This document shows positions 9,588 to 20,654 of a DNA stretch of 35,825 bases, one piece after another; position 1 is the first letter of the stretch; each line of letters opens with the position of its first letter. The notes beneath the pieces are model-generated. The model had not been told where the DNA came from, searched no databases, and worked only from the letters and a program-made list of their open reading frames with translations. The DNA lies in the NCBI RefSeq assembly GCF_000003605.2, contig NW_003158078.1, positions 1 to 35,825 of the forward strand, in the 5' to 3' direction. The position numbers and the translations under genes were made by a program. Origin of the DNA: Saccoglossus kowalevskii (taxonomy: Eukaryota; Hemichordata; Enteropneusta; Harrimaniidae).

Positions 9588-9755
9588 CCAAACACTTGCT
9601 TTATATAGTGTCAACTAAAGCTGTGTGGAGAAGACACACCAACACTTTGCTTTATATAGTACCACCTAAAAGCTGTATAGAGAAGACAAACCAACACTTG
9701 CTTTATATAGTACCACCTAAAGCTGTATAGAGAAGACAAACCAACACTTGCTTTT
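9588..9755 (+). other. Cluster of four +1 indels
   Basis: Extra A in CCAAACAC (9590-9592), extra T in CACTTTGC (9646-9648), extra A in CTAAAAGC (9668-9671), extra T in CTTTTATAT (9752-9755). All are homopolymer extensions, and together they shift the register by +4. They also produce the chance open frame at 9524-9730. Confidence 0.85.
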
Positions 9756-10802
9756 ATATAGTGTCACCTAAAGCTGTATGGAGAAGACAAACCAACACTT
9801 GCTTTATATAGTACCACCTAAAGCTGTATGGAGAAGACAAACCAACACTTGCTTTATATAGTGTCACCTAAAGCTGTATGGAGAAGACAAACCAACACTT
9901 GCTTTATATAGTACCATCTAAAGCTGTATGGAGAAGACAAACCAACACTTGCTTTATATAGTACCACCTAAAGCTGTATAGAGAAGACAAACCAACACTT
10001 GCTTTATACAGTACCACCTAAAGCTGTATAGAGAAGACAAACCAACACTTGCTTTATATAGTGTCACCTAAAGCTGTATGGAGAAGACAAACCAACACTT
10101 GCTTTATATAGTACCACCTAAAGCTGTATGGAGAAGACAAACCAACACTTGCTTTATATAGTGTCACCTAAAGCTGTATGGAGAAGACACACCAACACTT
10201 GCTTTATATAGTGTCACCTAAAGCTGTATAGAGAAGACAAACCAACACTTGCTTTATATAGTACCACCTAAAGCTGTATGGAGAAGACAAACCAACACTT
10301 GCTTTATATAGTGTCACCTAAAGCTGTATAGAGAAGACAAACCAACACTTGCTTTATATAGTACCACCTAAAGCTGTATGGAGAAGACAAACCAACACTT
10401 GCTTTATATAGTGTCACCTAAAGCTGTATGGAGAAGACACACCAACACTTGCTTTATATAGTGTCACCTAAAGCTGTATGGAGAAGACAAACCAACACTT
10501 GCTTTATATAGTACCACCTAAAGCTGTATGGAGAAGACAAACCAACACTTGCTTTATATAGTACCACCTAAAGCTGTATAGAGAAGACAAACCAACACTT
10601 GCTTTATATAGTGTCACCTAAAGCTGTATGGAGAAGACACACCAACACTTGCTTTATATAGTGTCACCTAAAGCTGTATAGAGAAAACAAACCAACACTT
10701 GCTTTATATAGTACCACCTAAAGCTGTATGGAGAAGACAAACCAACACTTGCTTTATATAGTGTCACCTAAAGCTGTATGGAGAAGACAAACCAACACTT
10801 GC

Positions 10803-11022
10803 TTTGTATAGTGCCACCTAAAGCTGGATGGAGAAGACGAACCATCACTTGCTTTATATAGTACCACCTAAAGCTGTATGGAGAAGACAAACCAACACTT
10901 GCTTTATACAGTGTCACCTAAAGCTGTATGGAGAAGACACACCATCACTTGCTTGATATAGTGTCACTTAAAGCTGTATGGAGAGAGACAAACCAACACT
11001 TGCTTTATATAGTGTCACCTAA
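10803..11022 (+). repeat. Diverged monomers with a +1 insertion
   Basis: Private changes accumulate here: TTTGTATAG with TGCCACC, CTGGATGG, GACGAACCATCAC, CTTGATATAG, CACTTAAAG and GAGAGAGACA (+1 at about 10983). The unit boundaries remain clear. Unlike the 5.2-kb site, most changes are substitutions, which suggests older or less homogenised units. Confidence 0.8.
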
Positions 11023-11262
11023 AGGTGTATGGGGAAGACAAACCAACACTTGCTTTATATAGTGTCACCTAAAGCTGTATGGGGAAGACAAACCAACACT
11101 TGCTTTATATAGTGTCACCTAAAGCTGTATAGAGAAGACAAACCAACATTTGCTTTATATAGTGTCACCTAAAGCTGTATGGGGAAGACAAACCAACACT
11201 TGCTTTATATAGTACCACCAAAAGCTGTATGGAGAAGACAAACCAACACTTGCTTTATATAG
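11013..11262 (+). repeat. 250-bp segment shared with 28464-28713
   Basis: AAAGGTG-GGGG, TGTCACC-GGGG, ATAGAG ending AACATTTGC, TGTCACC-GGGG and the rare TACCACCAAAAGC unit occur in the same order, 17,451 bp apart. The first box differs (TGTCACC versus TACCACC). The 11263 unit has AAAGCAGTA, found again only at 29164. Confidence 0.85.
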
Positions 11263-12062
11263 TACCATCTAAAGCAGTATGGGGAAGACAAACCAACACT
11301 TGCTTTATATAGTGTCAACTAAAGCTGTGTGGAGAAGACACACCAACACTTGCTTTATATAGTACCACCTAAAACTGTATGGAGAAGACAAACCAACACT
11401 TGCTTTATATAGTACCATCTAAAGCTGTATGGAGAAGACAAACCAACACTTGCTTTATATAGTACGACCTAAAGCTGTGTGGGGAAGACAAACCAACACT
11501 TGCTTTATATAGTGTCACCTAAAGCTGTATGGAGAAGACAAACCAACACTTGCTTTATATAGTACCACCTAAAGCTGTATGGAGAAGACAAACCAACACT
11601 TGCTTTATATAGTGTCACCTAAAGCTGTATAGAGAAGACAAACCAACACTTGCTTTATATAGTACCACCTAAAGCTGTATAGAGAAGACAAACCAACACT
11701 TGCTTTATATAGTGTCACCTAAAGCTGTATGGGGAAGACAAACCAACACTTGCTTTATATAGTGTCACCTAAAGCTGTATAGAGAAGACACACCAACACT
11801 TGCTTTATGTAGTACCACCTAAAGCTGTGTGGGGAAGACAAACCAACACTTGCTTTATATAGTGTCACCTAAAGCTGTATAGAGAAGACACACCAACACT
11901 TGCTTTATATAGTACCACCTAAAGGTGTATGGGGAAGACAAACCAACACTTGCTTTATATAGTGTCACCTAAAGCTGTATGGGGAAGACAAACCAACACT
12001 TGCTTTATATAGTACCACCTAAAGCTGTGTGGGGAAGACAAACCAACACTTGCTTTATATAA

Positions 12063-12362
12063 TACTACCTAAAGCTGTATAGAGAAGACACACCAACACT
12101 TGCTTTATATAGTGTCACGTAAAGCTGTATAGAGAAGACACACCAACACTTGCTTTATATAGTACCACCTAAAGCTGTATGGGGAAGACAAACCAACACT
12201 TGCTTTATACAGTGTCACCTAAAGCTGTATGGGGAAGACAAACCAACACTTGCTTTATATAGTGTCACCTAAAGCTGTATGGGGAAGACAAACCAACACT
12301 TGCTTTATATAGTGCCACCTAAAGCTGTATGGAGAAGACAAACCAACACTTGCTTTATATAG
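12063..12362 (+). repeat. TGCCACC cassette copy 2, with TACTACC start
   Basis: The first unit has TACTACC preceded by TATAA instead of TATAG. The remaining five units follow the cassette order to TGCCACC at 12313. A private change makes CACGT at 12116-12120. Apart from that base it matches 15063-15362 at an offset of exactly 3000 bp. Confidence 0.95.
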
Positions 12363-12704
12363 TACCACCTAAAGCTGTATGGAGAAGACAAACCAACACT
12401 TGCTTTATATAGTGTCACCTAAAGCTGTATGGAGAAGACAAACCAACACTTGCTTTATATAGAACCACCTAAAGCTGTATATAGAAGACAAACCAACACT
12501 TGCTTTATATAGTGTCACCTAAAGCTGTATGGAGAAGACAAACCAACACTTGCTTTATATAGAACCACCTAAAGCTGTATGGGGAAGACAAACCAACACT
12601 TGCTTTATATAGTACCATCTAAAGCTGTGTGGAGAAGACAAACCAACACTTGCTTTATATAGTACCACCTAAAGCTGTATAGAGAAGACAAACCAACACT
12701 TGCT

Positions 12705-13035
12705 TTATATAGTACCATCTAAAGCTGTATGGAGAAGACAAACCAACACTTGCTATATATAGTACCACCTAAAGCTGTATGGGGAAGACAAACCAACACT
12801 TGCTTTATATAGTACCACCTAAAGCTGTATGGAGAAGACAAACCAACACTTGCTTTATACAGTGTCACCTAAAGCTGTATGGAGAAGACAAACCAACACT
12901 TGCTTTATATAGTACCACCTAAAGCTGTATGGGGAAGACAAACCAACACTTGCTTTATATAGTACCATCTAAAGCTGTATGGGGAAGACAAACCAACATT
13001 TGCTTTATATAGTACCACCTAAAGCTGTATGGAGA
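12705..13035 (+). repeat. 330-bp segmental copy at exactly 10,000-bp offset (22705-23035)
   Basis: Both places share TACCATC-GGAG with CTATATATAG, TACCACC-GGGG, TACCACC-GGAG, TACAG-TGTCACC, TACCACC-GGGG and TACCATC-GGGG with AACATTTGC. The flanking units differ on both sides (ATAGAG versus GGGG before, GGAG versus GGGG after). Confidence 0.88.
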
Positions 13036-13112
13036 AGACATACCAACACTTGCTTTATATAGTGTCACCTAAAGCTGTATGGAGAAGACAAACCAACACT
13101 TGCTTTATATAG

Positions 13113-13262
13113 TGTCAACTAAAGCTGTGTGGGGAAGACAAACCAACACTTGCTTTATACAGTACCCCATAAAGCTGTATGGAGAAGACGCACCAACACT
13201 TGCTTTATATAGTACGACCTAAAGCTGTGTGGAGAAGACACACCAACACTTGCTTTATATAG
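13113..13262 (+). repeat. TACCCCA cassette copy 7 (second lineage)
   Basis: It matches copy 6 including the downstream order, and the match continues through a rare TTTACATAG unit near 13505 (counterpart near 8701). The offset is 4805 bp: 96 units plus the 5 extra bases inserted between them. Confidence 0.95.
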
Positions 13263-14062
13263 TGTCACCTAAAGCTGTATAGAGAAGACAAACCAACACT
13301 TGCTTTATATAGTGTCACCTAAAGCTGTATAGAGAAGACAAACCAACACTTGCTTTATATAGTGTCACCTAAAGCTGTATGGGGAAGACAAACCAACACT
13401 TGCTTTATATAGTACCACCTAAAGCTGTGTGGGGAAGACAAACCAACACTTGCTTTATATAGTACCACCTAAAGCTGTATAGAGAAGACAAACCAACACT
13501 TGCTTTACATAGTGTCACCTAAAGCTGTATGGGGAAGACAAACCAACACTTGCTTTATATAGTGTCACCTAAAGCTGTGTGGGGAAGACAAACCAACACT
13601 TGCTTTATATAGTGTCACCTAAAGCTGTATAGAGAAGACAAACCAACACTTGCTTTATATAGTACCACCTAAAGCTGTATGGAGAAGACAAACCAACACT
13701 TGCTTTATACAGTGTAACCTAAAGCTGTATGGGGAAGACAAACCAACACTTGCTTTATATAGTGTCACCTAAAGCTGTATAGAGAAGACAAACCAACACT
13801 TGCTTTATATAGTGTCACCTAAAGCTGTATAGAGAAGCCAAACCAACACTTGCTTTATATAGTGTCACCTAAAGCTGTATGGGGAAGACAAACCAACACT
13901 TGCTTTATATAGTACCACCTAAAGCTGTATGGAGAAGACAAACCAACACTTGCTTTATATAGTACCATCTAAAGCTGTATGGGAAAGACAAACCAACACT
14001 TGCTTTATATAGTGTCAACTAAAGCTGTGTGGAGAAGACACACCAACACTTGCTTTATATAG

Positions 14063-14312
14063 TGTCACCTAAAGCTGTATAGAGAAGACACACCAACACT
14101 TGCTTTATATAGTGTCACCTAAAGCTGTATGGGGAAGACAAACCAACACTTGCTTTATATAGTACCATCTAAAGCTGTATGGAGAAGACACACCAACACT
14201 TGCTTTATATAGTGTCACCTAAAGCTGTATAGAGAAGACACACCAACACTTGCTTTATATAGTGTCACCTAAAGCTGTATGGGGAAGACAAACCAACACT
14301 TGCTTTATATAG
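14063..14312 (+). repeat. Trimer-based segment shared with 28914-29163
   Basis: TGTCACC-ATAGAG-CACACC, TGTCACC-GGGG and TACCATC repeat as a near-tandem 150-bp unit here and, in the same order, 14,851 bp downstream. The downstream copy has CGCACC instead of CACACC in the fourth unit. Confidence 0.85.
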
Positions 14313-15062
14313 TACCATCTAAAGCTGTATGGGGAAGACAAACCAACACTTGCTTTATATAGTGTCCACTAAAGCTGTGTGGAGAAGACACACCAACACT
14401 TGCTTTATATAGTACCACCTAAAGCTGTATGGAGAAGACAAACCAACACTTGCTTTATATAGTACCATCTAAAGCTGTATGGAGAAGACAAACCAACACT
14501 TGCTTTATATAGTACGACCTAAAGCTGTGTGGGGAAGACAAACCAACACTTGCTTTATATAGTGTCACCTAAAGCTGTATGGAGAAGACAAACCAACACT
14601 TGCTTTATATAGTGTCACCTAAAGCTGTATAGAGAAGACAAACCAACACTTGCTTTATATAGTACCACCTAAAGCTGTATAGAGAAGACAAACCAACACT
14701 TGCTTTATATAGTGTCACCTAAAGCTGTATGGGGAAGACAAACCAACACTTGCTTTATATAGTGTCACCTAAAGCTGTATAGAGAAGACACACCAACACT
14801 TGCTTTATGTAGTACCACCTAAAGCTGTGTGGGGAAGACAAACCAACACTTGCTTTATATAGTGTCACCTAAAGCTGTATAGAGAAGACACACCAACACT
14901 TGCTTTATATAGTACCACCTAAAGGTGTATGGGGAAGACAAACCAACACTTGCTTTATATAGTGTCACCTAAAGCTGTATGGGGAAGACAAACCAACACT
15001 TGCTTTATATAGTACCACCTAAAGCTGTGTGGGGAAGACAAACCAACACTTGCTTTATATAA

Positions 15063-15362
15063 TACTACCTAAAGCTGTATAGAGAAGACACACCAACACT
15101 TGCTTTATATAGTGTCACCTAAAGCTGTATAGAGAAGACACACCAACACTTGCTTTATATAGTACCACCTAAAGCTGTATGGGGAAGACAAACCAACACT
15201 TGCTTTATACAGTGTCACCTAAAGCTGTATGGGGAAGACAAACCAACACTTGCTTTATATAGTGTCACCTAAAGCTGTATGGGGAAGACAAACCAACACT
15301 TGCTTTATATAGTGCCACCTAAAGCTGTATGGAGAAGACAAACCAACACTTGCTTTATATAG
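15063..15362 (+). repeat. TGCCACC cassette copy 3, with TACTACC start
   Basis: It is the 3000-bp counterpart of 12063-12362. The identity extends from about 14.6 kb to 15.46 kb against 11.6-12.46 kb with one mismatch by eye. It then breaks where 12461 has AACCACC-ATATAG and 15461 has TGTCACC-GGGG. Confidence 0.95.
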
Positions 15363-15612
15363 TACCACCTAAAGCTGTATGGAGAAGACAAACCAACACT
15401 TGCTTTATATAGTGTCACCTAAAGCTGTATGGAGAAGACAAACCAACACTTGCTTTATATAGTGTCACCTAAAGCTGTATGGGGAAGACAAACCAACACT
15501 TGCTTTATATAGTGTCACCTAAAGCTGTATAGAGAAGACAAACCAACACTTGCTTTATATAGTGTCACCTAAAGCTGTATAGAGAAGACAAACCAACATT
15601 TGCTTTATATAG

Positions 15613-16512
15613 TGTCACCTAAAGCTGTATTGAGAAGACAAACCAACACTTGCTTTATTCAGTGTCACCTAAAGCTGTATGGGGAAGACAAACCAACACT
15701 TGCTTTATATAGTGTCACCTAAAGCTGTGTGGAGAAGACAAACCAACACTTGCTTTATATAGAACCACCTAAAGCTGTATAGAGAAGACAAACCAACACT
15801 TGCTTTATATAGTGTCACCTAAAGCTGTATGGAGAAGACAAACCAACACTTGCTTTATATAGTGTCACCTAAAGCTGTATGGAGAAGACAAACCAACACT
15901 TGCTTTATATAGTGTCACCTAAAGCTGTATGGGGAAGACAAACCAACACTTGCTTTATATAGTGTCACCTAAAGATGTATAGAGAAGACAAACCAACACT
16001 TGCTTTATATAGTACCACCTAAAGCTGTATAGAGAAGACAAACCAACACTTGCATTATATAGTGTCACCTAAAGCTGTATTGAGAAGACAAACCAACACT
16101 TGCTTTATACAGTGTCACCTAAAGCTGTATGGGGAAGACAAACCAACACTTGCTTTATATAGTGTCACCTAAAGCTGTGTGGAGAAGACAAACCAACACT
16201 TGCTTTATATAGAACCACCTAAAGCTGTATAGAGAAGACAAACCAACACTTGCTTTATATAGTGTCACCTAAAGCTGTATGGAGAAGACAAACCAACACT
16301 TGCTTTATATAGTGTCACCTAAAGCTGTATGGAGAAGACAAACCAACACTTGCTTTATATAGTGTCACCTAAAGCTGTATGGGGAAGACAAACCAACACT
16401 TGCTTTATATAGTGTCACCTAAAGATGTATAGAGAAGACAAACCAACACTTGCTTTATATAGTACCACCTAAAGCTGTGTGGAGAAGACAAACCAACACT
16501 TGCTTTATATAG
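15613..16512 (+). repeat. 450-bp higher-order repeat, 9 monomers x 2
   Basis: The order is TGTCACC-ATTGAG, TGTCACC-GGGG, TGTCACC-GTGTGG, AACCACC-ATAGAG, two TGTCACC-GGAG, TGTCACC-GGGG, TGTCACC with AAAGATG, and a TACCACC unit. It occurs twice in tandem. Differences by eye are TTCAG versus TACAG near 15658/16108 and the ninth unit (ATAGAG with CATTATATAG versus GTGTGG). Confidence 0.92.
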
Positions 16513-17062
16513 AACCACCTAAAGCTGTATAGAGAAGACAAACCAACACTTGCTTTATATAGTGTCACCTAAAGCTGTATGGGGAAGACAAACCAACACT
16601 TGCTTTATATAGTACCATCTAAAGCTGTATGGAGAAGACAAACCAACACTTGCTTTATATAGTACCACCTAAAGCTGTATGGGGAAGACAAACCAACACT
16701 TGCTTTATATAGTACCATCTAAAGCTGTATGGAGAAGACAAACCAACACTTGCTTTATATAGTACCACCTAAAGCTGTATGGGGAAGACAAACCAACACT
16801 TGCTTTATATAGTGTCACCTAAAGCTGTATGGGGAAGACAAACCAACACTTGCTTTATATAGTACCACCTAAAGCTGTATGGAGAAGACAAACCAACACT
16901 TGCTTTATACAGTGTCACCTAAAGCTGTATGGAGAAGACAAACCAACACTTGCTTTATATAGTACCACCTAAAGCTGTATGGAGAAGACAAACCAACACT
17001 TGCTTTATATAGTACCATCTAAAGCTGTATGGGGAAGACAAACCAACACTTGCTTTATATAG

Positions 17063-17212
17063 TGTCAACTAAAGCTGTGTGGGGAAGACAAACCAACACT
17101 TGCTTTATACAGTACCCCATAAAGCTGTATGGAGAAGACGCACCAACACTTGCTTTATATAGTACGACCTAAAGCTGTGTGGAGAAGACACACCAACACT
17201 TGCTTTATATAG
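17063..17212 (+). repeat. TACCCCA cassette copy 8
   Basis: The full cassette is present. The following unit is TACCACC with AGTCGT, one further step from the AGTTGT of the first lineage, and it creates a CpG. Downstream units through the doubled ATTGAG units at 17563-17662 follow the order seen after copies 1 and 3. Confidence 0.95.
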
Positions 17213-17612
17213 TACCACCTAAAGTCGTATGGAGAAGACAAACCAACACTTGCTTTATATAGTGTCACCTAAAGCTGTATGGGGAAGACAAACCAACACT
17301 TGCTTTATATAGTGTCACCTAAAGCTGTATAGAGAAGACAAACCAACATTTGCTTTATATAGTACCACCTAAAGCTGTATAGAGAAGACAAACCAACACT
17401 TGCTTTATATAGTACCACCTAAAGCTGTATGGAGAAGACAAACCAACACTTGCTTTATATAGTGTCACCTAAAGCTGTATAGAGAAGACAAACCAACACT
17501 TGCTTTATATAGTACCACCTAAAGCTGTATAGAGAAGACAAACCAACACTTGCATTATATAGTGTCACCTAAAGCTGTATTGAGAAGACAAACCAACACT
17601 TGCATTATATAG

Positions 17613-18062
17613 TGTCACCTAAAGCTGTATTGAGAAGACAAACCAACACTTGCTTTATACAGTGTCACCTAAAGCTGTATGGGGAAGACAAACCAACACT
17701 TGCTTTATATAGTGTCACCTAAAGCTGTGTGGAGAAGACAAACCAACACTTGCTTTATATAGAACCACCTAAAGCTGTATAGAGAAGACAAACCAACACT
17801 TGCTTTATATAGTGTCACCTAAAGCTGTATGGAGAAGACAAACCAACACTTGCTTTATATAGTGTCACCTAAAGCTGTATGGAGAAGACAAACCAACACT
17901 TGCTTTATATAGTGTCACCTAAAGCTGTATGGGGAAGACAAACCAACACTTGCTTTATATAGTGTCACCTAAAGATGTATAGAGAAGACAAACCAACACT
18001 TGCTTTATATAGTACCACCTAAAGCTGTGTGGAGAAGACAAACCAACACTTGCTTTATATAG
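17613..18062 (+). repeat. Third copy of the 9-monomer unit
   Basis: All nine units recur in the same order, 1550 bp (31 units) after the second tandem copy. The ninth unit is TACCACC-GTGTGG, so it matches the second tandem copy. The preceding unit (17563) is an extra ATTGAG unit, a single-monomer duplication. Confidence 0.9.
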
Positions 18063-18104
18063 AACCACCTAAAGCTGTATAGAGAAGACAAACCAACACT
18101 TGCT

Positions 18105-19130
18105 TTATATAGTGTCACCTAAAGCTGTATGGAGAAGACAAACCAACACTTGCTTTATATAGTGTCACCTAAAGCTGTATGGAGAAGACAAACCAACACT
18201 TGCTTTATATAGAACCACCTAAAGCTGTATAAAGAAGACAAACCAACACTTGCTTTATATAGTGTCACCTAAAGCTGTATGGAGAAGACAAACCAACACT
18301 TGCTTTATATAGAACCACCTAAAGCTGTATGGGGAAGACAAACCAACACTTGCTTTATATAGTACCACCTAAAGCTGTGTGGAGAAGACAAACCAACACT
18401 TGCTTTATATAGAACCACCTAATGCTGTATAGAGAAGACAAACCAACACTTGCTTTATATAGTGTCACCTAAAGCTGTATGGAGAAGACAAACCAACACT
18501 TGCTTTATATAGTGTCACCTAAAGCTGTATGGGGAAGACAAACCAACACTTGCTTTATATAGAACCACCTAAAGCTGTATAGAGAAGACAAACCAACACT
18601 TGCTTTATATAGTACCACCTAAAGCTGTGTGGAGAAGACAAACCAACACTTGCTTTATATAGAACCACCTAAAGCTGTATAGAGAAGACAAACCAACACT
18701 TGCTTTATATAGTGTCACCTAAAGCTGTATGGAGAAGACAAACCATCACTTGCTTTATATAGTGTCACCTAAAGCTGTATGGAGAAGACAAACCAACACT
18801 TGCTTTATATAGTGTCACCTAAAGCTGTATGGAGAAGACAAACCAACACTTGCTTTATATAGTGTCACCTAAAGCTGTATAGAGAAGACACACCAACACT
18901 TGCTTTATGTAGTACCACCTAAAGCCGTGTGGGGAAGACAAACCAACACTTGCTTTATATAGTGTCACCTAAAGCTGTATAGAAAAGACACACCAACACT
19001 TGCTTTATGTAGTACCACCTAAAGCCGTGTGGGGAAGACAAACCAACACTTGCTTTATATAGTGTCACCTAAAGCTGTATAGAGAAGACACACCAACACT
19101 TGCTTTATATAGTACCACCTAAAGCTGTAT
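18105..19130 (+). repeat. 1-kb segmental copy, member 1
   Basis: The order of about 20 units matches 20655-21680 at an offset of 2550 bp. Differences are TAATGCTG at 18421, ATAAAG versus ATAGAG at about 18229, the unit at 18513 (TGTCACC-GGGG versus TACCACC-GGAG), and the last unit (GGGG versus GGAG). Confidence 0.88.
18713..18962 (+). repeat. CCATCAC-GCCGTG cassette copy 2
   Basis: It has the same five units. It is followed by a second ATAGA-to-ATAGAAAAG unit and a second GCCGTG unit (19013), a paired arrangement shared with copies 3 and 4. It lies near the end of the 1-kb block duplicated at an offset of 2550 bp. Confidence 0.95.
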
Positions 19131-19412
19131 GGGGAAGACAAACCAACACTTGCTTTATATAGTACCATCTAAAGCTGTATGGAGAAGACAAACCAACACT
19201 TGCTTTATATAGTACCACCTAAAGCTGTATGGGGAAGACAAACCAACACTTGCTTTATATAGTGTCACCTAAAGCTGTATGGGGAAGACAAACCAACACT
19301 TGCTTTATATAGTGTCACCTAAAGCTGTATAGAGAAGACAAACCAACACTTGCTTTATATAGTACCACCTAAAGCTGTATGGAGAAGACAAACCAACACT
19401 TGCATTATATAG

Positions 19413-19762
19413 TGTCACCTAAAGCTGTATTGAGAAGACAAACCAACACTTGCTTTATACAGTGTCACCTAAAGCTGTATGGGGAAGACAAACCAACACT
19501 TGCTTTATATAGTGTCACCTAAAGCTGTGTGGAGAAGACAAACCAACACTTGCTTTATATAGAACCACCTAAAGCTGTATAGAGAAGACAAACCAACACT
19601 TGCTTTATATAGTGTCACCTAAAGCTGTATGGAGAAGACAAACCAACACTTGCTTTATATAGTGTCACCTAAAGCTGTATGGAGAAGACAAACCAACACT
19701 TGCTTTATATAGTGTCACCTAAAGCTGTATGGGGAAGACAAACCAACACTTGCTTTATATAG
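19413..19762 (+). repeat. Fourth, 7-monomer copy of the 9-monomer unit
   Basis: The first seven units are present. The eighth is TGTCACC-GTGTGGGG rather than AAAGATG. After one more unit, an ATTGAG unit with AAGGCTG and preceding CATTTTATAG appears at 19863, a diverged start of another copy. Confidence 0.85.
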
Positions 19763-20654
19763 TGTCACCTAAAGCTGTGTGGGGAAGACAAACCAACACT
19801 TGCTTTATATAGTACCACCTAAAGCTGTATGGAGAAGACAAACCAACACTTGCATTTTATAGTGTCACCTAAGGCTGTATTGAGAAGACAAACCAACACT
19901 TGCTTTATATAGTACCACCTAAAGCTGTATAGAGAAGACAAACCAACACTTGCTTTATATAGTACCACCTAAAGCTGTGTGGAGAAGACAAACCAACACT
20001 TGCTTTATATAGAACCACCTAAAGCTGTATAGAGAAGACAAACCAACACTTGCTTTATATAGTGTCACCTAAAGCTGTATGGAGAAGACAAACCAACACT
20101 TGCTTTATATAGTGTCACCTAAAGCTGTATGGAGAAGACAAACCAACACTTGCTTTATATAGAACCACCTAAAGCTGTATAGAGAAGACAAACCAACACT
20201 TGCTTTATATAGTGTCACCTAAAGCTGTATGGAGAAGACAAACCAACACTTGCTTTATATAGAACCACCTAAAGCTGTATGGGGAAGACAAACCAACACT
20301 TGCTTTATATAGTACCACCTAAAGCTGTGTGGAGAAGACAAACCAACACTTGCTTTATATAGAACCACCTAAAGCTGTATAGAGAAGACAAACCAACACT
20401 TGCTTTATATAGTGTCACCTAAAGCTGTATGGAGAAGACAAACCAACACTTGCTTTATATAGTACCACCTAAAGCTGTATGGAGAAGACAAACCAACACT
20501 TGCTTTATATAGTGTCACCTAAAGCTGTATAGAGAAGACAAACCAACACTTGCTTTATATAGTGTCACCTAAAGCTGTATAGAGAAGACAAACCAACATT
20601 TGCTTTATATAGTGTCACCTAAAGCTGTATGGGGAAGACAAACCAACACTTGCT

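Noticed and set aside
9524-9730. Open reading frame of 68 codons on the + strand
   Set aside because: It spans three single-base insertions in homopolymers. The protein is again repeat translation that depends on those slips.
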